Positions 7,757-19,376 are shown, counted from the stretch's first letter. The stretch is 54,617 nt of DNA from Bacillota bacterium (GCA_012516125.1 JAAYXB010000086.1:1-54617), one strand, 5' to 3'. Notes: generated from the letters alone by a model not told the origin. Translations and numbers: made by a program.

Positions 7757-8688
7757 TGAGATTGGCATCAGCGCAAGAGATAACACAGGACATGTTCGAA
7801 CCGTTGCAGCTTGGAGCGGGCGAAGGTGAAGCCATCACGCGTCCGCCCATAAGTTACTGGCGCGAGGTTGCGAGGCGCTTCAGGCGCAACCGCCTTGCCG
7901 TGGCGGGCCTTGTCATCCTCGTGGCTCTTCTCGCGTTCGCATTCATAGGGCCGTTTCTCACGCCCTGGGACCCCAGGGAACAGAGCCTGTTCGACACGAA
8001 CAAGCCGCCGTCGGCGGAGCATTGGTTCGGCACGGACAACCTCGGACGCGACATATTCGCAAGGCTGTGCTACGGCATCAAGATCTCGCTCTTCGTCGGG
8101 ATCATGGCCGCCCTCATTGACCTCGTGGTGGGCGTGATCTACGGCGGCATCTCGGGGTACTTCGGCGGGGTGGTAGACGATGTCATGATGAGGATCGTGG
8201 ACATACTCTATGGCATCCCTTACATCATCGTCGCCATCCTTCTCCTCGTGGTCATCGGCCCCGGCCTCTGGTCGGTGATCCTGGCCATGACCATCACCGG
8301 ATGGGTCGGCATGGCGAGGCTCGTGCGCGGACAGGTGCTCCAGCTCAAGGAGCAGGAATTCGTGCTGGCGGCGCGGGTGCTGGGGGCAAGCCACCTCGGG
8401 ATAATCCTCCGGCACCTCATCCCCAACGCCATGGGTGTCATCATCGTCCAGATGACGTTCACCATTCCCGGCGCCATATTCGGCGAGGCCTTCCTGAGCT
8501 TCATAGGGCTCGGCGTGCCGCTGCCTCTCGCGAGTCTCGGCACCATGGCGAACGACGGGTATCAGTATCTTCGGATATACCCTTACCAGCTGATCATCCC
8601 GGCGATCGCCATCATCATGACCATGCTCGGGTTCAACTTCGTGGGCGACGGCCTGCGAGACGCGCTTGACCCGAAGCTGCGGAGGTGA
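7756..8688 (+). CDS. Peptide ABC transporter permease, OppC/DppC type
   Basis: This roughly 310-residue partner permease has a cytoplasmic N-terminus with the OppC_N element YWREVARRFRRNRLAVAGL, then HWFGTDNLGRDIFARLCYG (near residue 90), which is diagnostic for OppC/DppC. The EAA-loop equivalent is EFVLAARVLGASHLGIILRHLIPNA, and the C-terminus GDGLRDALDPKLRR is typical. The ATG at 7756 shares its A with the upstream TGA stop; an in-frame GTG lies one codon before. It forms the pore with the preceding permease. Confidence 0.93.
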   Translation: MRLASAQEITQDMFEPLQLGAGEGEAITRPPISYWREVARRFRRNRLAVAGLVILVALLAFAFIGPFLTPWDPREQSLFDTNKPPSAEHWFGTDNLGRDIFARLCYGIKISLFVGIMAALIDLVVGVIYGGISGYFGGVVDDVMMRIVDILYGIPYIIVAILLLVVIGPGLWSVILAMTITGWVGMARLVRGQVLQLKEQEFVLAARVLGASHLGIILRHLIPNAMGVIIVQMTFTIPGAIFGEAFLSFIGLGVPLPLASLGTMANDGYQYLRIYPYQLIIPAIAIIMTMLGFNFVGDGLRDALDPKLRR

Positions 8689-8693
8689 GAAGG

Positions 8694-9740
8694 ATGGCTG
8701 GGGAAAGATTGCTTGACGTCAAGAATCTCGAGGTGTCCTTCTACACCTACGCCGGCAAGGTGCATGCGGTGCGCGGCGTCTCGTTCCACGTCAACAGGGG
8801 CGAGACCCTGGCAATAGTGGGCGAGTCCGGCTGCGGCAAGACCGTCTCGGTGCAATCGACCATCAAGCTCATACCGATGCCGCCCGGGAAGATCGAAGGG
8901 GGCACGGTGCTGTTTGACGGCAAGGACCTCACCGCCATGAGCGATCGCGACCTTCAGAGCGTGAGGGGCGCGGAGATCGGCGTGATATTCCAGGATCCCA
9001 TGACGTCGCTGAACCCCACCATGACGGTGGGAAGGCAGATCACCGAGGGTCTCATCAAGCACCAGAGGCTCAGCGCCCAGGAGGCAAAGCACCGGGCCAT
9101 CGAAATGCTATCGCTGGTCGAGATACCAAACCCGAAGGAGAGGTTCCGCCAGTATCCGCACCAGTTCAGCGGCGGTATGAGACAGCGCGTCATGATCGCC
9201 ATCGCGCTCTCATGCAACCCGAAACTGCTCATCGCGGACGAGCCCACCACAGGCCTCGACGTAACCATCCAGGCTCAGATACTCGACCTCATGAAGAGCC
9301 TGCAAACGAAGCTCGACACGTCCATAATCCTGATAACCCATGACCTCGGCGTGGTCTCGAAGCTGGCCGACAGGATAGTGGTCATGTACGCAGGAAAGGT
9401 TGCCGAGGCCGGTAGTTCCGAGGACATTTTCTATAACGCCCTGCATCCATACACTCAAGCGCTTCTGAAGTCGGTGCCCAGGCTTCATGAAGAGACCAAG
9501 AGGGAGCTTCTCGCCATCCCCGGGACGCCTCCAGATCTTTTCGTGCCTCCGAAAGGATGCGCCTTCGCGCCACGCTGCAGCTACGCGATGAGGGTGTGCC
9601 TGGACCACCAGCCCGGGGACTTCGCAGCAGGCGGTAGCCACACCGTGGCCTGCTGGCTTATGGACCCCAGGGCCGCGCATGTCAGAGAAAGACACGCCGG
9701 CAGGGCCGGGGATGCCGGGGCCAGAGGAGGCGCAAGCTGA
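8694..9740 (+). CDS. Peptide ABC transporter ATP-binding protein, OppD/DppD type
   Basis: This 348-residue cytoplasmic ATPase has Walker [10 protein letters not shown]-loop [10 protein letters not shown], signature FSGGMRQR, Walker B LLIADEPT and H-loop THD. The C-terminal oligopeptide/dipeptide domain (GTPPDL, then CAFAPRC..A...C) carries the cysteines that bind an Fe-S cluster in some family members. The ATG at 8694 follows GGAGGTGAGAAGG. It pairs with the next gene as an ATPase heterodimer. Confidence 0.93.
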   Translation: MAGERLLDVKNLEVSFYTYAGKVHAVRGVSFHVNRGETLAIVGESGCGKTVSVQSTIKLIPMPPGKIEGGTVLFDGKDLTAMSDRDLQSVRGAEIGVIFQDPMTSLNPTMTVGRQITEGLIKHQRLSAQEAKHRAIEMLSLVEIPNPKERFRQYPHQFSGGMRQRVMIAIALSCNPKLLIADEPTTGLDVTIQAQILDLMKSLQTKLDTSIILITHDLGVVSKLADRIVVMYAGKVAEAGSSEDIFYNALHPYTQALLKSVPRLHEETKRELLAIPGTPPDLFVPPKGCAFAPRCSYAMRVCLDHQPGDFAAGGSHTVACWLMDPRAAHVRERHAGRAGDAGARGGAS

Positions 9741-10705
9741 TGGTTCACGACACGCAGGATACGGTTCTGGAGGTAGTAAACCTCAAGAAGTACTTCCAGT
9801 TCGGCCGGAGAGCGGTCCTCAAGGCCGTGGACGACGTGACCTTCTCCGTAAGAAAGGGCGAGGTGTTCGGCCTGGTGGGGGAGAGCGGCTGCGGCAAGAC
9901 AACCGTGGGCCGCACGATCGTGGGGCTTTACAGCCCCACAGCCGGCAAAGTCCTCTACAAAGGCGAGGACACGAGCAGGCTGAAGGGCGCCGAGGTCAAG
10001 AAGTTCAAGCGCCGGGTACAAATGATCTTCCAGGACCCGTATGCGTCCCTGGACCCCCGGATGACGGTGGGAGACATCATAGGGGAAGCCCTCGACATCC
10101 ACAGGCTGGCAAGGGGCAAAGAGCGGCTCGCCAGGATACATGAGCTTCTGAACGTCGTGGGGCTGTCGGCAGAGCACGCCAACAGGTTCCCGCACGAGTT
10201 CTCCGGGGGCCAGCGCCAGCGCATCGGGATAGCTCGCGCCCTCGCGGTCGACCCCGAGTTCATCGTGGCCGACGAGCCCATCTCGGCGCTGGACGTGTCC
10301 ATTCAGGCACAGGTCGTGAACCTGCTGTCGCGCCTGCGGGAGGAGAGAGGCCTCACGTACATCTTCATAGCTCACGACCTCGCAATGGTAAAGCATCTCT
10401 CCGACAACGTCGGCGTAATGTACCTGGGCAGGCTGGTTGAGCTTGCTCCCAGCGCGGAGCTTTACAAGAACCCGCTCCATCCCTACACCCAGGGACTCCT
10501 GTCGGCGATCCCCATCCCGGACCCCAGGGTTGAGAGGGAGAGAAAGCGGATCGTCCTCGAAGGCGAGGTCCCGAGCCCTGTTAACCCGCCGAAGGGCTGC
10601 AGGTTCCAGACCCGGTGCAGGCACGCAAAACCGGCGTGCCGCGAGGAGGACCCGAAGCTCAAGCCGGTGGCCCCGGGCCATTTTGCGGCGTGCCACCTGT
10701 ACTAG
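9740..10705 (+). CDS. Peptide ABC transporter ATP-binding protein, OppF/DppF type
   Basis: This 321-residue ATPase begins with the OppF-type [23 protein letters not shown]. It has Walker [28 protein letters not shown], signature [16 protein letters not shown], Walker [15 protein letters not shown], and the C-terminal cysteine-rich region ([11 protein letters not shown]...C). Its ATG overlaps the upstream TGA (TGATG). It completes a five-component importer. The operon ends at the hairpin at 10717-10747. Confidence 0.93.
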   Translation: MVHDTQDTVLEVVNLKKYFQFGRRAVLKAVDDVTFSVRKGEVFGLVGESGCGKTTVGRTIVGLYSPTAGKVLYKGEDTSRLKGAEVKKFKRRVQMIFQDPYASLDPRMTVGDIIGEALDIHRLARGKERLARIHELLNVVGLSAEHANRFPHEFSGGQRQRIGIARALAVDPEFIVADEPISALDVSIQAQVVNLLSRLREERGLTYIFIAHDLAMVKHLSDNVGVMYLGRLVELAPSAELYKNPLHPYTQGLLSAIPIPDPRVERERKRIVLEGEVPSPVNPPKGCRFQTRCRHAKPACREEDPKLKPVAPGHFAACHLY

Positions 10706-10716
10706 GTGCTCATCAC

Positions 10717-10747
10717 GCGGCCCGGCAACCGCTGGGCCGCGTTGTTT
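10717..10747 (+). terminator. Rho-independent terminator of the first peptide ABC operon
   Basis: GCGGCCC and GGGCCGC form a GC-only stem over a 10-nt loop, followed by GTTGTTT, 12 nt after the last stop codon. Confidence 0.65.
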
Positions 10748-11003
10748 ACGCGGATCGTCGGCACCCACCCGGGTCGGCCCAGCAGATCGGGGCCGCCACG
10801 GCCCTGTCGCCACGGCCCGGATCCCGACGCCTGGCAGCCTTGGAGACGGGGGATCAGACGACAAGCGATGTGGAAAGAGGCGGGCTGCCCTGGGACGCCG
10901 TATAGTAGCGTGTTGAACGACCTGCCCCCACCTCGCGCATCGCATGCACCCGCCGCCCGCTATGCCCGTACGGCGGCCGCCGCGTCGCCCGCTCGGTTCA
11001 GGC
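10748..11003. other. Intergenic region between convergent operons
   Basis: GC-rich sequence between the peptide operon terminator and the 3' end of rho. I see no gene, repeat or structured RNA in it. Confidence 0.5.
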
Positions 11004-12317
11004 TTACTGGCTCAGTGCTCTTACGTTCTCGGCAAACGATGACTTCACTACAAGCTGGCGGAACTCCTCATTGTTCTTCGTGTGGTGGAGCCGCTCCAGC
11101 ATGAGCTCGGTCATCTCCGCGGTACCAAGGTTCCCCATCGCCCGGCGGAGGAGGTACATCATGTCGAGCTCTTCTTCGCTCAGGAGAAGCTCCTCCTTGC
11201 GTGTCCCGGACCTGTTTATATCGATGGCGGGGAAGATTCGTCGCTCCGCGAGCTTGCGGTCGAGATGAAGCTCCATATTGCCGGTGCCCTTGAACTCCTC
11301 GTAGATCACGTCATCCATACGGCTTCCCGTCTCAACAAGGGCCGTCGCCAGGATCGTAAGGCTGCCCCCCTCCTCGATGTTGCGCGCCGCACCGAAGAAC
11401 CGTTTCGGGCTTCGGAGCGCGTTCGGGTCAAGGCCTCCGGACAACGTGCGCCCGCTTGGCGGCTCGACCAGGTTGTAGGCACGTGCCAGCCGCGTGATGC
11501 TATCCATGAGGATCACAACGTCCTTGCCGTGCTCCACCAGCCGCTTTGCGCGCTCGAGCACCATCTCGGCCACGCGTATGTGGTTCTCCGGCGGCAGATC
11601 AAACGTCGAGCTCGTCACAAGGCCTTTCACCGACCGCTCCATGTCGGTGACCTCTTCGGGACGCTCATCGACGAGCAGCACCAGGAGCTCAACTTCGGGG
11701 TGATTGGCTGTTATGGCGTTTGCGATCTTCTTGAGGACCGTCGTCTTGCCGGCCTTGGGAGGCGATACTATGAGGCCGCGCTGCCCCTTGCCGAGGGGCG
11801 CAATGAGGTCGATCATGCGGGTGGTTATCTCCCTCGGGGTCGTCTCCAGCCGCAACCGCTCGTTGGGGTATATCGGCGTGAGGTCCTCGAAGAAGAGCCT
11901 CCTCGTGGCCATTTCGGGGTCTCGGCCATTCACCGCTTCGACTCGCAGCAAGGCGAAGTATTTCTCGCTTTCCTTCGGAGGTCTCACCTGGCCGGATATC
12001 ATGTCACCCGTGCGTAGGGCAAACCGCCTGATTTGTGACGGAGACACGTATATATCATCAGGGCTCGGGTTAAGGCCGGCCACCCTGAGAAAGCCGAAGC
12101 CCTCGGCCATGATCTCCAGTATGCCCTCGGCGAAGATGAGGCCTTCCTTTTCGGCCCGCACCTTCAGGATTTCGAAGATCAGCTCCTTCTTCCTCAGTTT
12201 CGTTGGACTTGCGATTCCAAGGTCCCTCGCGATCTCATAGAGATCGTGGATGGTCCTGGCCTCCAAATCGCTGATGTTCATGGGTTCCTCGGGAACACCC
12301 TGTCCATTTCGTCCCAT
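11004..12317 (-). CDS. rho: Transcription termination factor Rho
   Basis: This 437-residue hexameric RNA helicase ends untranslated transcripts. The N-terminal Rho_N helix-extended-loop region ([19 protein letters not shown]) is followed by the RNA-binding cold-shock-like domain (EGFGFLR, near residue 75), Walker A PPKAGKTT (about 183), Walker [12 protein letters not shown] (about 260) and the Q/R-loop region GGSLTIL. The length matches the family. The ATG at 12317 has AAAGGA 12 nt upstream; a second ATG 12 codons in (MNISDL) fits the family start equally well. A perfect -10 lies about 235 bp upstream, leaving a long leader, which is common for autoregulated rho. Confidence 0.95.
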   Translation of the reverse strand: MGRNGQGVPEEPMNISDLEARTIHDLYEIARDLGIASPTKLRKKELIFEILKVRAEKEGLIFAEGILEIMAEGFGFLRVAGLNPSPDDIYVSPSQIRRFALRTGDMISGQVRPPKESEKYFALLRVEAVNGRDPEMATRRLFFEDLTPIYPNERLRLETTPREITTRMIDLIAPLGKGQRGLIVSPPKAGKTTVLKKIANAITANHPEVELLVLLVDERPEEVTDMERSVKGLVTSSTFDLPPENHIRVAEMVLERAKRLVEHGKDVVILMDSITRLARAYNLVEPPSGRTLSGGLDPNALRSPKRFFGAARNIEEGGSLTILATALVETGSRMDDVIYEEFKGTGNMELHLDRKLAERRIFPAIDINRSGTRKEELLLSEEELDMMYLLRRAMGNLGTAEMTELMLERLHHTKNNEEFRQLVVKSSFAENVRALSQ

Positions 12318-12735
12318 CGATTTATCCAGTCCTTTCGTTGTGAATTCTTACGGTTCCATGTCGTCTGGGGTGCCAGACGCTATCCTGCCTCGGAACCACG
12401 CCACGCCATGGGAACGACCATCTTAAGGCCGTATGACAGGAAGCTCGCAGCGGGGTACGATTAAGGAAACATGTGAAAAGGCTGATAGTGCCAACGCTAT
12501 GGTGCCTGGTGACAACACGCAGCATCAATGGAGGCCTGGTCACACACCGGTATTATAGCATTGCCAGGGGGACTACATAAAATCCAGGTACACCTCTCGT
12601 GATACCGGGGCATCCGCCCTTTTGCCATGAGGTCGGAAGGCTCAATATGTCAAGCGCAGGATGGAACGGAAGACCCACACTGTTATTTCGCCATACAAAC
12701 GGAAATTCCTTCCGCCTCGCCCGCCAGCCCGTTTC
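12318..12735 (-). promoter_or_regulatory. rho leader and promoter region
   Basis: On the minus strand a perfect TATAAT at 12552-12557 has only a weak -35 (TTATGT-like). It would give a leader of roughly 225 nt before rho. The part from 12558 to 12735 holds the 3' flank of pyrG; a TTGACA on the minus strand at 12648-12653 has no good -10 partner. I see no gene. Long rho leaders elsewhere mediate autoregulation; that is inference here. Confidence 0.4.
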
Positions 12736-14403
<1,668 letters not shown>

Positions 14404-15132
14404 CTATTTGTAGTTTAGCACGTATACCGTGGTGCTTTCCGGCAGCGACCCTGCACGCACCGAGGTCTCGTTCGAGTCGAGCCTGACCACGTTGTCGAAG
14501 CCCGCCAGGAACCTGTCAACCCCTGCGATGGGCAGGCCCACGGCAGGAGTTTTGTAGTGCATTGGGATGACCACCCTGGGCGATGTCGCTTCGACCAGCC
14601 GCCTGGCCCCGGCGGCATCGATAGTGTACGTGCCGCCCACAGGCACAAACAGAACGTCGACCCTGCCGAGCTCGTCGAGTTGCTGCTTCGAGAGGTCATG
14701 GCCGATGTCGCCCATGTGCGCCAGCCTGATGCCGTCCACTTCCATCACGAATATGGTGTTCGGACCGCGTTTGGCGCCCCGTTCGGTATCATGGAAGCTC
14801 GCCACGGGGTAGATCTTGATCCCGGCTTTCTCGTGCCTGTCCTTGCCCTTCAACACGATGGGATTTCCACGCGCCGCCGACACGTTGTTATGGTCGAAAT
14901 GATCGTGGCTCAAGGTCACCACATCCGCCTCAACCTGCGGCACAGGATAGCCCACCGTCGCATCAAAGGGATCGGTCAGGATCCTGACACCACTCGACGA
15001 GGTAATCAGGAAGCATGCGTGTCCAAACCACCTGACCGTGATCTCTCCGCCCGATGCGGCCCTGGCCGCGCTGCCCAAAAGACACCCTGCCGCAACGATC
15101 GCTGCACTGACCAAAACAAGCTTCACAACCAC
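14404..15132 (-). CDS. Exported MBL-fold metal-dependent hydrolase (UPF0173-like)
   Basis: This 242-residue protein has an N-terminal hydrophobic signal (LVLVSAAIVAAGCLLGSAARA). It is followed by a metallo-beta-lactamase fold like YtkL/UlaG: WFGHACFLI, the zinc motif SHDHFDH (HxHxDH), then HMGDIGH and PMHYKT ligands. Most relatives are cytoplasmic, so export is notable. The Cys in the signal does not sit in a clean lipobox. The GTG start at 15132 follows GAGGGGGTG. The substrate is unknown. It lies 12 nt after the upstream membrane-protein gene, so it is probably co-transcribed. Confidence 0.8.
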   Translation of the reverse strand: MVVKLVLVSAAIVAAGCLLGSAARAASGGEITVRWFGHACFLITSSSGVRILTDPFDATVGYPVPQVEADVVTLSHDHFDHNNVSAARGNPIVLKGKDRHEKAGIKIYPVASFHDTERGAKRGPNTIFVMEVDGIRLAHMGDIGHDLSKQQLDELGRVDVLFVPVGGTYTIDAAGARRLVEATSPRVVIPMHYKTPAVGLPIAGVDRFLAGFDNVVRLDSNETSVRAGSLPESTTVYVLNYK

Positions 15133-15144
15133 AGGGACACCCCC

Positions 15145-15867
15145 TCACCCTGTCGAGTCCGCCTGGCCTGACGACTCCTCATCGTCAAGCACCCCGTACT
15201 TCTCAAAAAGCACCTTCGTAGCCCGGTTGCTCGTGAAAGCGACCACGCCCATGTACAGCAGGCTGAAGGCAGGAGCGAGAACCACGCACAGAATCGTCAC
15301 GACCGTCTCGAACACCATGACGAGCAGCGAGTAAATGGGGTTCGCGAGCGCGAGGAGCGCGGCCCTCTTGAAGACCTTGCGAAACCCGGTGTCCTGCTGC
15401 ACCATGACGGCAAGCAGGTAGGGCGTCATCATGGCAAGGAAGAGCAGGGCGTATAGCCATAGCCCCCCGATGAGCTTGAACGCCACGCCGGGCCTCGAGA
15501 TGAACCAGATGATGTCGACCACGACGACGGTTGAAAGCCCCACGTGTGCCGCCATGATAGCCAGCGAGCGCAGGGAAAACCGCCTGAGGCCTTCCAGGAA
15601 ATCGCGAGGCACCACGTCGCGCCCTTTCAGAATGAGCGCCATCACGTGAAAGGCCGCCCCTTGCGGCGGGGCGGCGAGAATCACCAGCGCTGGCACCATG
15701 GCGATGAAGGACTTCACGAAGAGGCTCAAGAGGAGCGCACAGCAGGCGAACCACCCGAACCATGCAAGGCTCACGAGCACCACGGTGCCGAGGTATCCGT
15801 AAGCGTCTTTCACCGACGCTCCCACCACGGCGCCTGCTCTTAATACCTCGTCTCTGGGTCCTGACAT
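15145..15867 (-). CDS. DUF624/YesL-like membrane protein
   Basis: This 240-residue integral membrane protein has about five hydrophobic segments: YLGTVVLVSLAWFGWFACCALLL, MVPALVILAAP, SLAIMAAHVGLSTVVVVDIIWF, LWLYALLFLAMMTPYLLAVMV and LLVMVFETVVTILCVVLAPAF. The overall pattern and the N-terminal 'W....N...L..'-like layout resemble the DUF624 (YesL) family of unknown function. The acidic C-terminal tail is cytoplasmic. The ATG is preceded by AGGAGG with 5-nt spacing. No catalytic motif is visible. Confidence 0.6.
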   Translation of the reverse strand: MSGPRDEVLRAGAVVGASVKDAYGYLGTVVLVSLAWFGWFACCALLLSLFVKSFIAMVPALVILAAPPQGAAFHVMALILKGRDVVPRDFLEGLRRFSLRSLAIMAAHVGLSTVVVVDIIWFISRPGVAFKLIGGLWLYALLFLAMMTPYLLAVMVQQDTGFRKVFKRAALLALANPIYSLLVMVFETVVTILCVVLAPAFSLLYMGVVAFTSNRATKVLFEKYGVLDDEESSGQADSTG

Positions 15868-15897
15868 CGCGACCTCCTGTTGCCGGCATCCCCCCGC

Positions 15898-17592
15898 CTA
15901 CATCTTTTCCGGTGCGGAGATGCCGAGGATGCCGAGGCAGTTCCGAAGAACGATGCCCACTGCCCCGGAAAGCGCGAGCCTTGCCGATGTCAGGCCGGCG
16001 TCGTCACTCATCACCCTGCAACTATTGTAGAATGAATGGAACAATCCTGCAAGGTCCAGAGCGTATTTTGCGAGTCTGTTCGGCGCGCGATCCGAGGCAC
16101 TCGTGACAACCTCGTCTGGGTAGGCCGCAAGCTTCCGAGCGATATCGAGTTCAATCTCCTCCTCAAGGCGCGAGAGATCCGCGCTGGCCGCCCCCTCGAA
16201 CTTCACCCCGTTTTCTTCGGCCTGCCTGAAGATGCTGCATATCCGCGCATGGGCGTACTGCACGTAATAAACCGGGTTCTCCTGGGACTGGCGCTTGGCG
16301 AGCTCGAGGTCGAAATCGAGATGGCTCTCGATGTTGCGCATGAGCATGAAGTAGCGCGCCGCGTCACGTCCGACCTCGTCAACGAGCTCGTCCATGGTCA
16401 CAAACTCTCCCGCCCGCTTGGACATTTTCACTCGCTCGCCGGAAGATACAATGGACAGAAATTGGAGGAGCAACACTTCGAGGCACTCGCCAGGGTATCC
16501 GAGCGCCTGGATGCCCGCCCTGGTTGGCACCACGTGCCCGTGGTGGTCAGGCCCCCAAATGTCGATGATGAGATCGAAACCGCGGTCCAGCTTGTTCTTA
16601 TGATAAGCTATGTCCCCAGCAAGATAGGTGTACTCGCCGTCGCTCTTTACGAGCACCCTGTCCTTGTCGTCCCCGAACTTCGTGCTGCAAAGCCAGGTCG
16701 CGCCATCCTTCTCGTAGACCATCCCTCTTTCCCGGAGGATCCTCAGCACTTTCTGGTGAGCACCGCTTTCAACGAGCTTGCGCTCACTGAACCACACGTC
16801 GAAGTCCACGCCGAAGCGGGCAAGCGATCTTTTCTGGCTTTCCAGCATCCTCGATAGCGCAAACTCTCGGAAAAACCGGGCCCGCTCCGCCGGGGTCATT
16901 CTCTTCAGCCTCTCGCCGTGCTCCGCCGCGGCCTCGCGGGCGATGTCTATAATGTACGAGCCCTGGTAGCATCTCTCAGGGAACTCGACGTTCTCCCCCT
17001 GAAGCTGCCTGTACCTGAGGTCCACAGACTCCCCGAGGACCGCTACCTGGTTCCCTGCGTCGTTGATATAGTACTCGGTGCTAACGTCATACCCGGCAGC
17101 CTTCAGGATGTTTGCAAGAGCAGCTCCCACGGCGGCCGCCCGAGCGTTCACGACGTTCATGGGGCCGGTGGGGTTCGCGCTCACGAACTCGACTTGTACA
17201 CGCCTGCCCTTTCCGACATCGCTCCTCCCGTAGGCGTGGCCTGCGGCGTGTACGGCGCGGATAGTGTCCTCAAGCCACGCCCGGGAGAGGAAAAAGTTGA
17301 TGAATCCCGCTCCGGCCACCTCGACGCGCTCGATATAGCGGGTTTTCCCGACGGCCGCCTTCAGGGAGGCAGCTATAACCTCGGCGATCTGCCTCGGAGG
17401 CCGTCCGAGCTGCTTCGCAAGGACCATTGCAACGGTGGTGGCGAAGTCGCCGTAGGACTTGTCCCGCGCAAGCTCCACAGGAACGTCGTGGGGCTGGTAC
17501 TCTCCCACCTGCGCCGCAAGCTCGCTCGAGGCGATGGCGTTCGCCACGGCAGCCCGGATCTCACGTCGCACGTCCTCTGCTACGTTATGCAA
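15898..17592 (-). CDS. argS: Arginyl-tRNA synthetase
   Basis: This class I aminoacyl-tRNA synthetase of about 564 residues charges tRNA-Arg. It has an N-terminal additional domain (to about residue 110), the catalytic core with FVSANPTGPMNVVNARAAAVG in place of the usual HIGH signature, FVTMDELVDEVGRDAARY, KMSKS-equivalent KMSKRAGEFV, and a C-terminal DALR anticodon-binding domain ending LGISAPEKM. I place the start at TTG 17592, behind GGGGGAGG; this gives the usual length, and the upstream in-frame extension is repetitive and unlike the family. The histidines of HIGH are replaced by asparagines (NVVN). Confidence 0.93.
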   Translation of the reverse strand: MHNVAEDVRREIRAAVANAIASSELAAQVGEYQPHDVPVELARDKSYGDFATTVAMVLAKQLGRPPRQIAEVIAASLKAAVGKTRYIERVEVAGAGFINFFLSRAWLEDTIRAVHAAGHAYGRSDVGKGRRVQVEFVSANPTGPMNVVNARAAAVGAALANILKAAGYDVSTEYYINDAGNQVAVLGESVDLRYRQLQGENVEFPERCYQGSYIIDIAREAAAEHGERLKRMTPAERARFFREFALSRMLESQKRSLARFGVDFDVWFSERKLVESGAHQKVLRILRERGMVYEKDGATWLCSTKFGDDKDRVLVKSDGEYTYLAGDIAYHKNKLDRGFDLIIDIWGPDHHGHVVPTRAGIQALGYPGECLEVLLLQFLSIVSSGERVKMSKRAGEFVTMDELVDEVGRDAARYFMLMRNIESHLDFDLELAKRQSQENPVYYVQYAHARICSIFRQAEENGVKFEGAASADLSRLEEEIELDIARKLAAYPDEVVTSASDRAPNRLAKYALDLAGLFHSFYNSCRVMSDDAGLTSARLALSGAVGIVLRNCLGILGISAPEKM

Positions 17593-17649
17593 TGCAGCAT
17601 CCCCCTCCCCCGATCGCCGGGCGCCTGCCGGGTCGCCCAGCATGCGCTG

Positions 17650-17688
17650 TTGCCTTGCACCGTTACCTTGCGCTCTTACCTTGCGCTG
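17650..17688 (-). repeat. Three 13-bp tandem repeats in the argS leader
   Basis: TTACCTTGCGC recurs at 17676 and 17663, with a degenerate TTGCCTTGCAC at 17650: exact 13-bp periodicity between the argS promoter and start. Function unknown; it could be an operator array, or slippage. Confidence 0.55.
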
Positions 17689-17716
17689 TTCCCGACTCAG
17701 GCCCACCTATTTCGGT

Positions 17717-17745
17717 ATTATAACACAGATGCGTGGAGCGTGGCA
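17717..17745 (-). promoter_or_regulatory. Candidate argS promoter overlapping the end of the protease gene
   Basis: A perfect TATAAT at 17717-17722 (minus strand) with TGCCAC at 17740-17745, 17 bp apart. The -10 overlaps the TAA stop of the M16 protease gene. Confidence 0.45.
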
Positions 17746-18992
17746 GCCATCTCGTCCTCCTTCTCGAACGGTCCAACCGCAGCAAGACGGAGGTTCTTCT
17801 TCTTGAAAAGGTCGGACGCCACCTCGGCAATGTCCTGGGCCGTCACGGCCTCCACCTTCGCGAGCACCTCGTCCACAGGCACGATCTTGTCCGTGAGCAC
17901 CATGTGCTCACCGTTGCGAAGAGCAAGGTTAAGCGTGTCCTCGAGCCGGAGGGCGAGAGCGCCCTTGTAGAAGTCCTTGGCCTTTCGAAGCTCCTCATCG
18001 CCGACCTTCTCGTCGCGCATCCGGGCAAGCTGCTCCAGGACCACGCTCACCGTGTCAGCGCCCCTGGCCGGGTCCACACCCGCGTACACCCTCATGATCC
18101 CGGTGTCGAGATACGCCGAGTACTGGGACCCCACTGAATACGCAAGGCTCCTCTTCACCCGCACCTCCTGAAACAACCTCGAGCTCATTCCCCAGCCGAG
18201 AATCACGTTGAGGATCTCCAGGGCGTAGCGGCGCGGGTGGAGCCGCTCGTAGCCGGGAAGGCCGAGCGCAAGGTTGGCCTGCTTGATGTCGCGCCTCTCG
18301 ACCTTCGCGAGAGGCCTCTCCGAGGTGAACCTTGCAGGGGCGAAATTCCGGCGCTTTCCGCCAGACCGCGGCCCGAACTCGCTCGCTACCGCCTCTCGGA
18401 CGTCCTCCGCGCTCACCTTGCCGGCGACCGAGACCACCATGTTTGCCGGTTGGTACAGGGACTCGAAGTAATCCATCACCTTTTCACGGGTTATGGAGCG
18501 GATGACATCCTCAGTGCCCGCTACGCTCCTGCCGAGGGGGTGGCCAGGCCACATCATCTCCTCGAGGAGGACGTGAACCCATGAATCGGGCCTGTCCCTG
18601 ACCATCTTGATCTCTTCAATAACCACGCCGCGCTCCCGCTCAATGGCTTCAGGGTCGAAGAGCGAGCGAAGAACCATGTCCGTGAGAACGTCGAGGCCAA
18701 GCCCGAAGCTCTCCGAGGGCACCTTTACCAGGAAGCACGTGGTTTCCTTATTGGTGAAGCCGTTTATCGTGCCTCCCACCCCCTCGATGGCCGCGGAAAT
18801 CTTGAGATTGCTGTCGCGCTTCGGAGTGCCCTTGAAAAGCATGTGCTCTATGAAATGGGATATCCCATTTGCCTCCGGGTCCTCATACCGTGCCCCGGCG
18901 CCGACCCAGATCGTCACCGACGCGGATCTCATATGGGGCATTTCTTCGGTTATCACACGAAGGCCATTATCCAGGGTTTCGATTGATACCAC
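17718..18992 (-). CDS. M16-family zinc protease (pitrilysin/insulinase type)
   Basis: This 424-residue metalloprotease has the inverted zinc motif HFIEH (HxxEH) in NGISHFIEHMLFKGT (near residue 50) and the downstream glutamate in the 70-80 residue helix that follows. It has the first M16 domain and a C-terminal inactive M16_C domain (LALGLPGYERLHPRRYALEIL). The family start is GTG at 18992 (encoding VVSIETLDNGLRVITEEMPH), with GGGGGGAG 8 nt upstream; the frame is open upstream but not conserved-looking. Bacillus YmxG/PepR-type relatives sit near pnp and dut. It leads the argS-rho gene string. Confidence 0.88.
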   Translation of the reverse strand: MVSIETLDNGLRVITEEMPHMRSASVTIWVGAGARYEDPEANGISHFIEHMLFKGTPKRDSNLKISAAIEGVGGTINGFTNKETTCFLVKVPSESFGLGLDVLTDMVLRSLFDPEAIERERGVVIEEIKMVRDRPDSWVHVLLEEMMWPGHPLGRSVAGTEDVIRSITREKVMDYFESLYQPANMVVSVAGKVSAEDVREAVASEFGPRSGGKRRNFAPARFTSERPLAKVERRDIKQANLALGLPGYERLHPRRYALEILNVILGWGMSSRLFQEVRVKRSLAYSVGSQYSAYLDTGIMRVYAGVDPARGADTVSVVLEQLARMRDEKVGDEELRKAKDFYKGALALRLEDTLNLALRNGEHMVLTDKIVPVDEVLAKVEAVTAQDIAEVASDLFKKKNLRLAAVGPFEKEDEMAATLHASVL

Positions 18993-19376
18993 AGTCGCTG
19001 CTCCCCCCTCATGTTGATCATCAGAGGCCGTTCCCCGCGGCGGCCATTCATTAGAGTCTCCGTTTCGTCTGGAGATCACGCAGGGTTCCTTCGGACGTTC
19101 GCGTAGCAACGCGCCCCGACAGCCTTTCGACGCCCCGTCTGTATTCCCTTCATTTCTACAAGAGTGGCAAAACTTGCCCTCCTAGAAGGAAATGCCCCCC
19201 AAGTGCAGAATATTAAATTGAAGTGGAGACAGCCCGTGATTGTCGCGCATGCGTCACAAGAGTGAAGGGGGGTGGAGGTGGGCGAGGTTCCGGTTGCGTC
19301 ATTCCCAAGGTAGAGTGGTATCTTGAGTCCCGGGAATCTCAAGAGAGCGTACGCGAGTAATGAAGGAGGTAGAGCA
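18993..19376. other. Divergent intergenic region upstream of the second peptide ABC operon
   Basis: There is no gene here. An AT-rich patch (AATATTAAATTGAAG, about 19208-19222) stands out and probably holds promoter elements. The inverted repeat CTTGAG-N10-CTCAAG at 19322-19343 lies 30 nt before the binding-protein start and could be an operator or leader hairpin. Confidence 0.4.

Noticed and set aside
10706-11104. Plus-strand frame after the first peptide operon
   Set aside because: Overlaps the operon terminator and the 3' end of rho; composition is not coding-like.
12648-12653. TTGACA between pyrG and rho as a promoter
   Set aside because: No acceptable -10 at the right distance; the TATAAT at 12552-12557 is better placed for rho.
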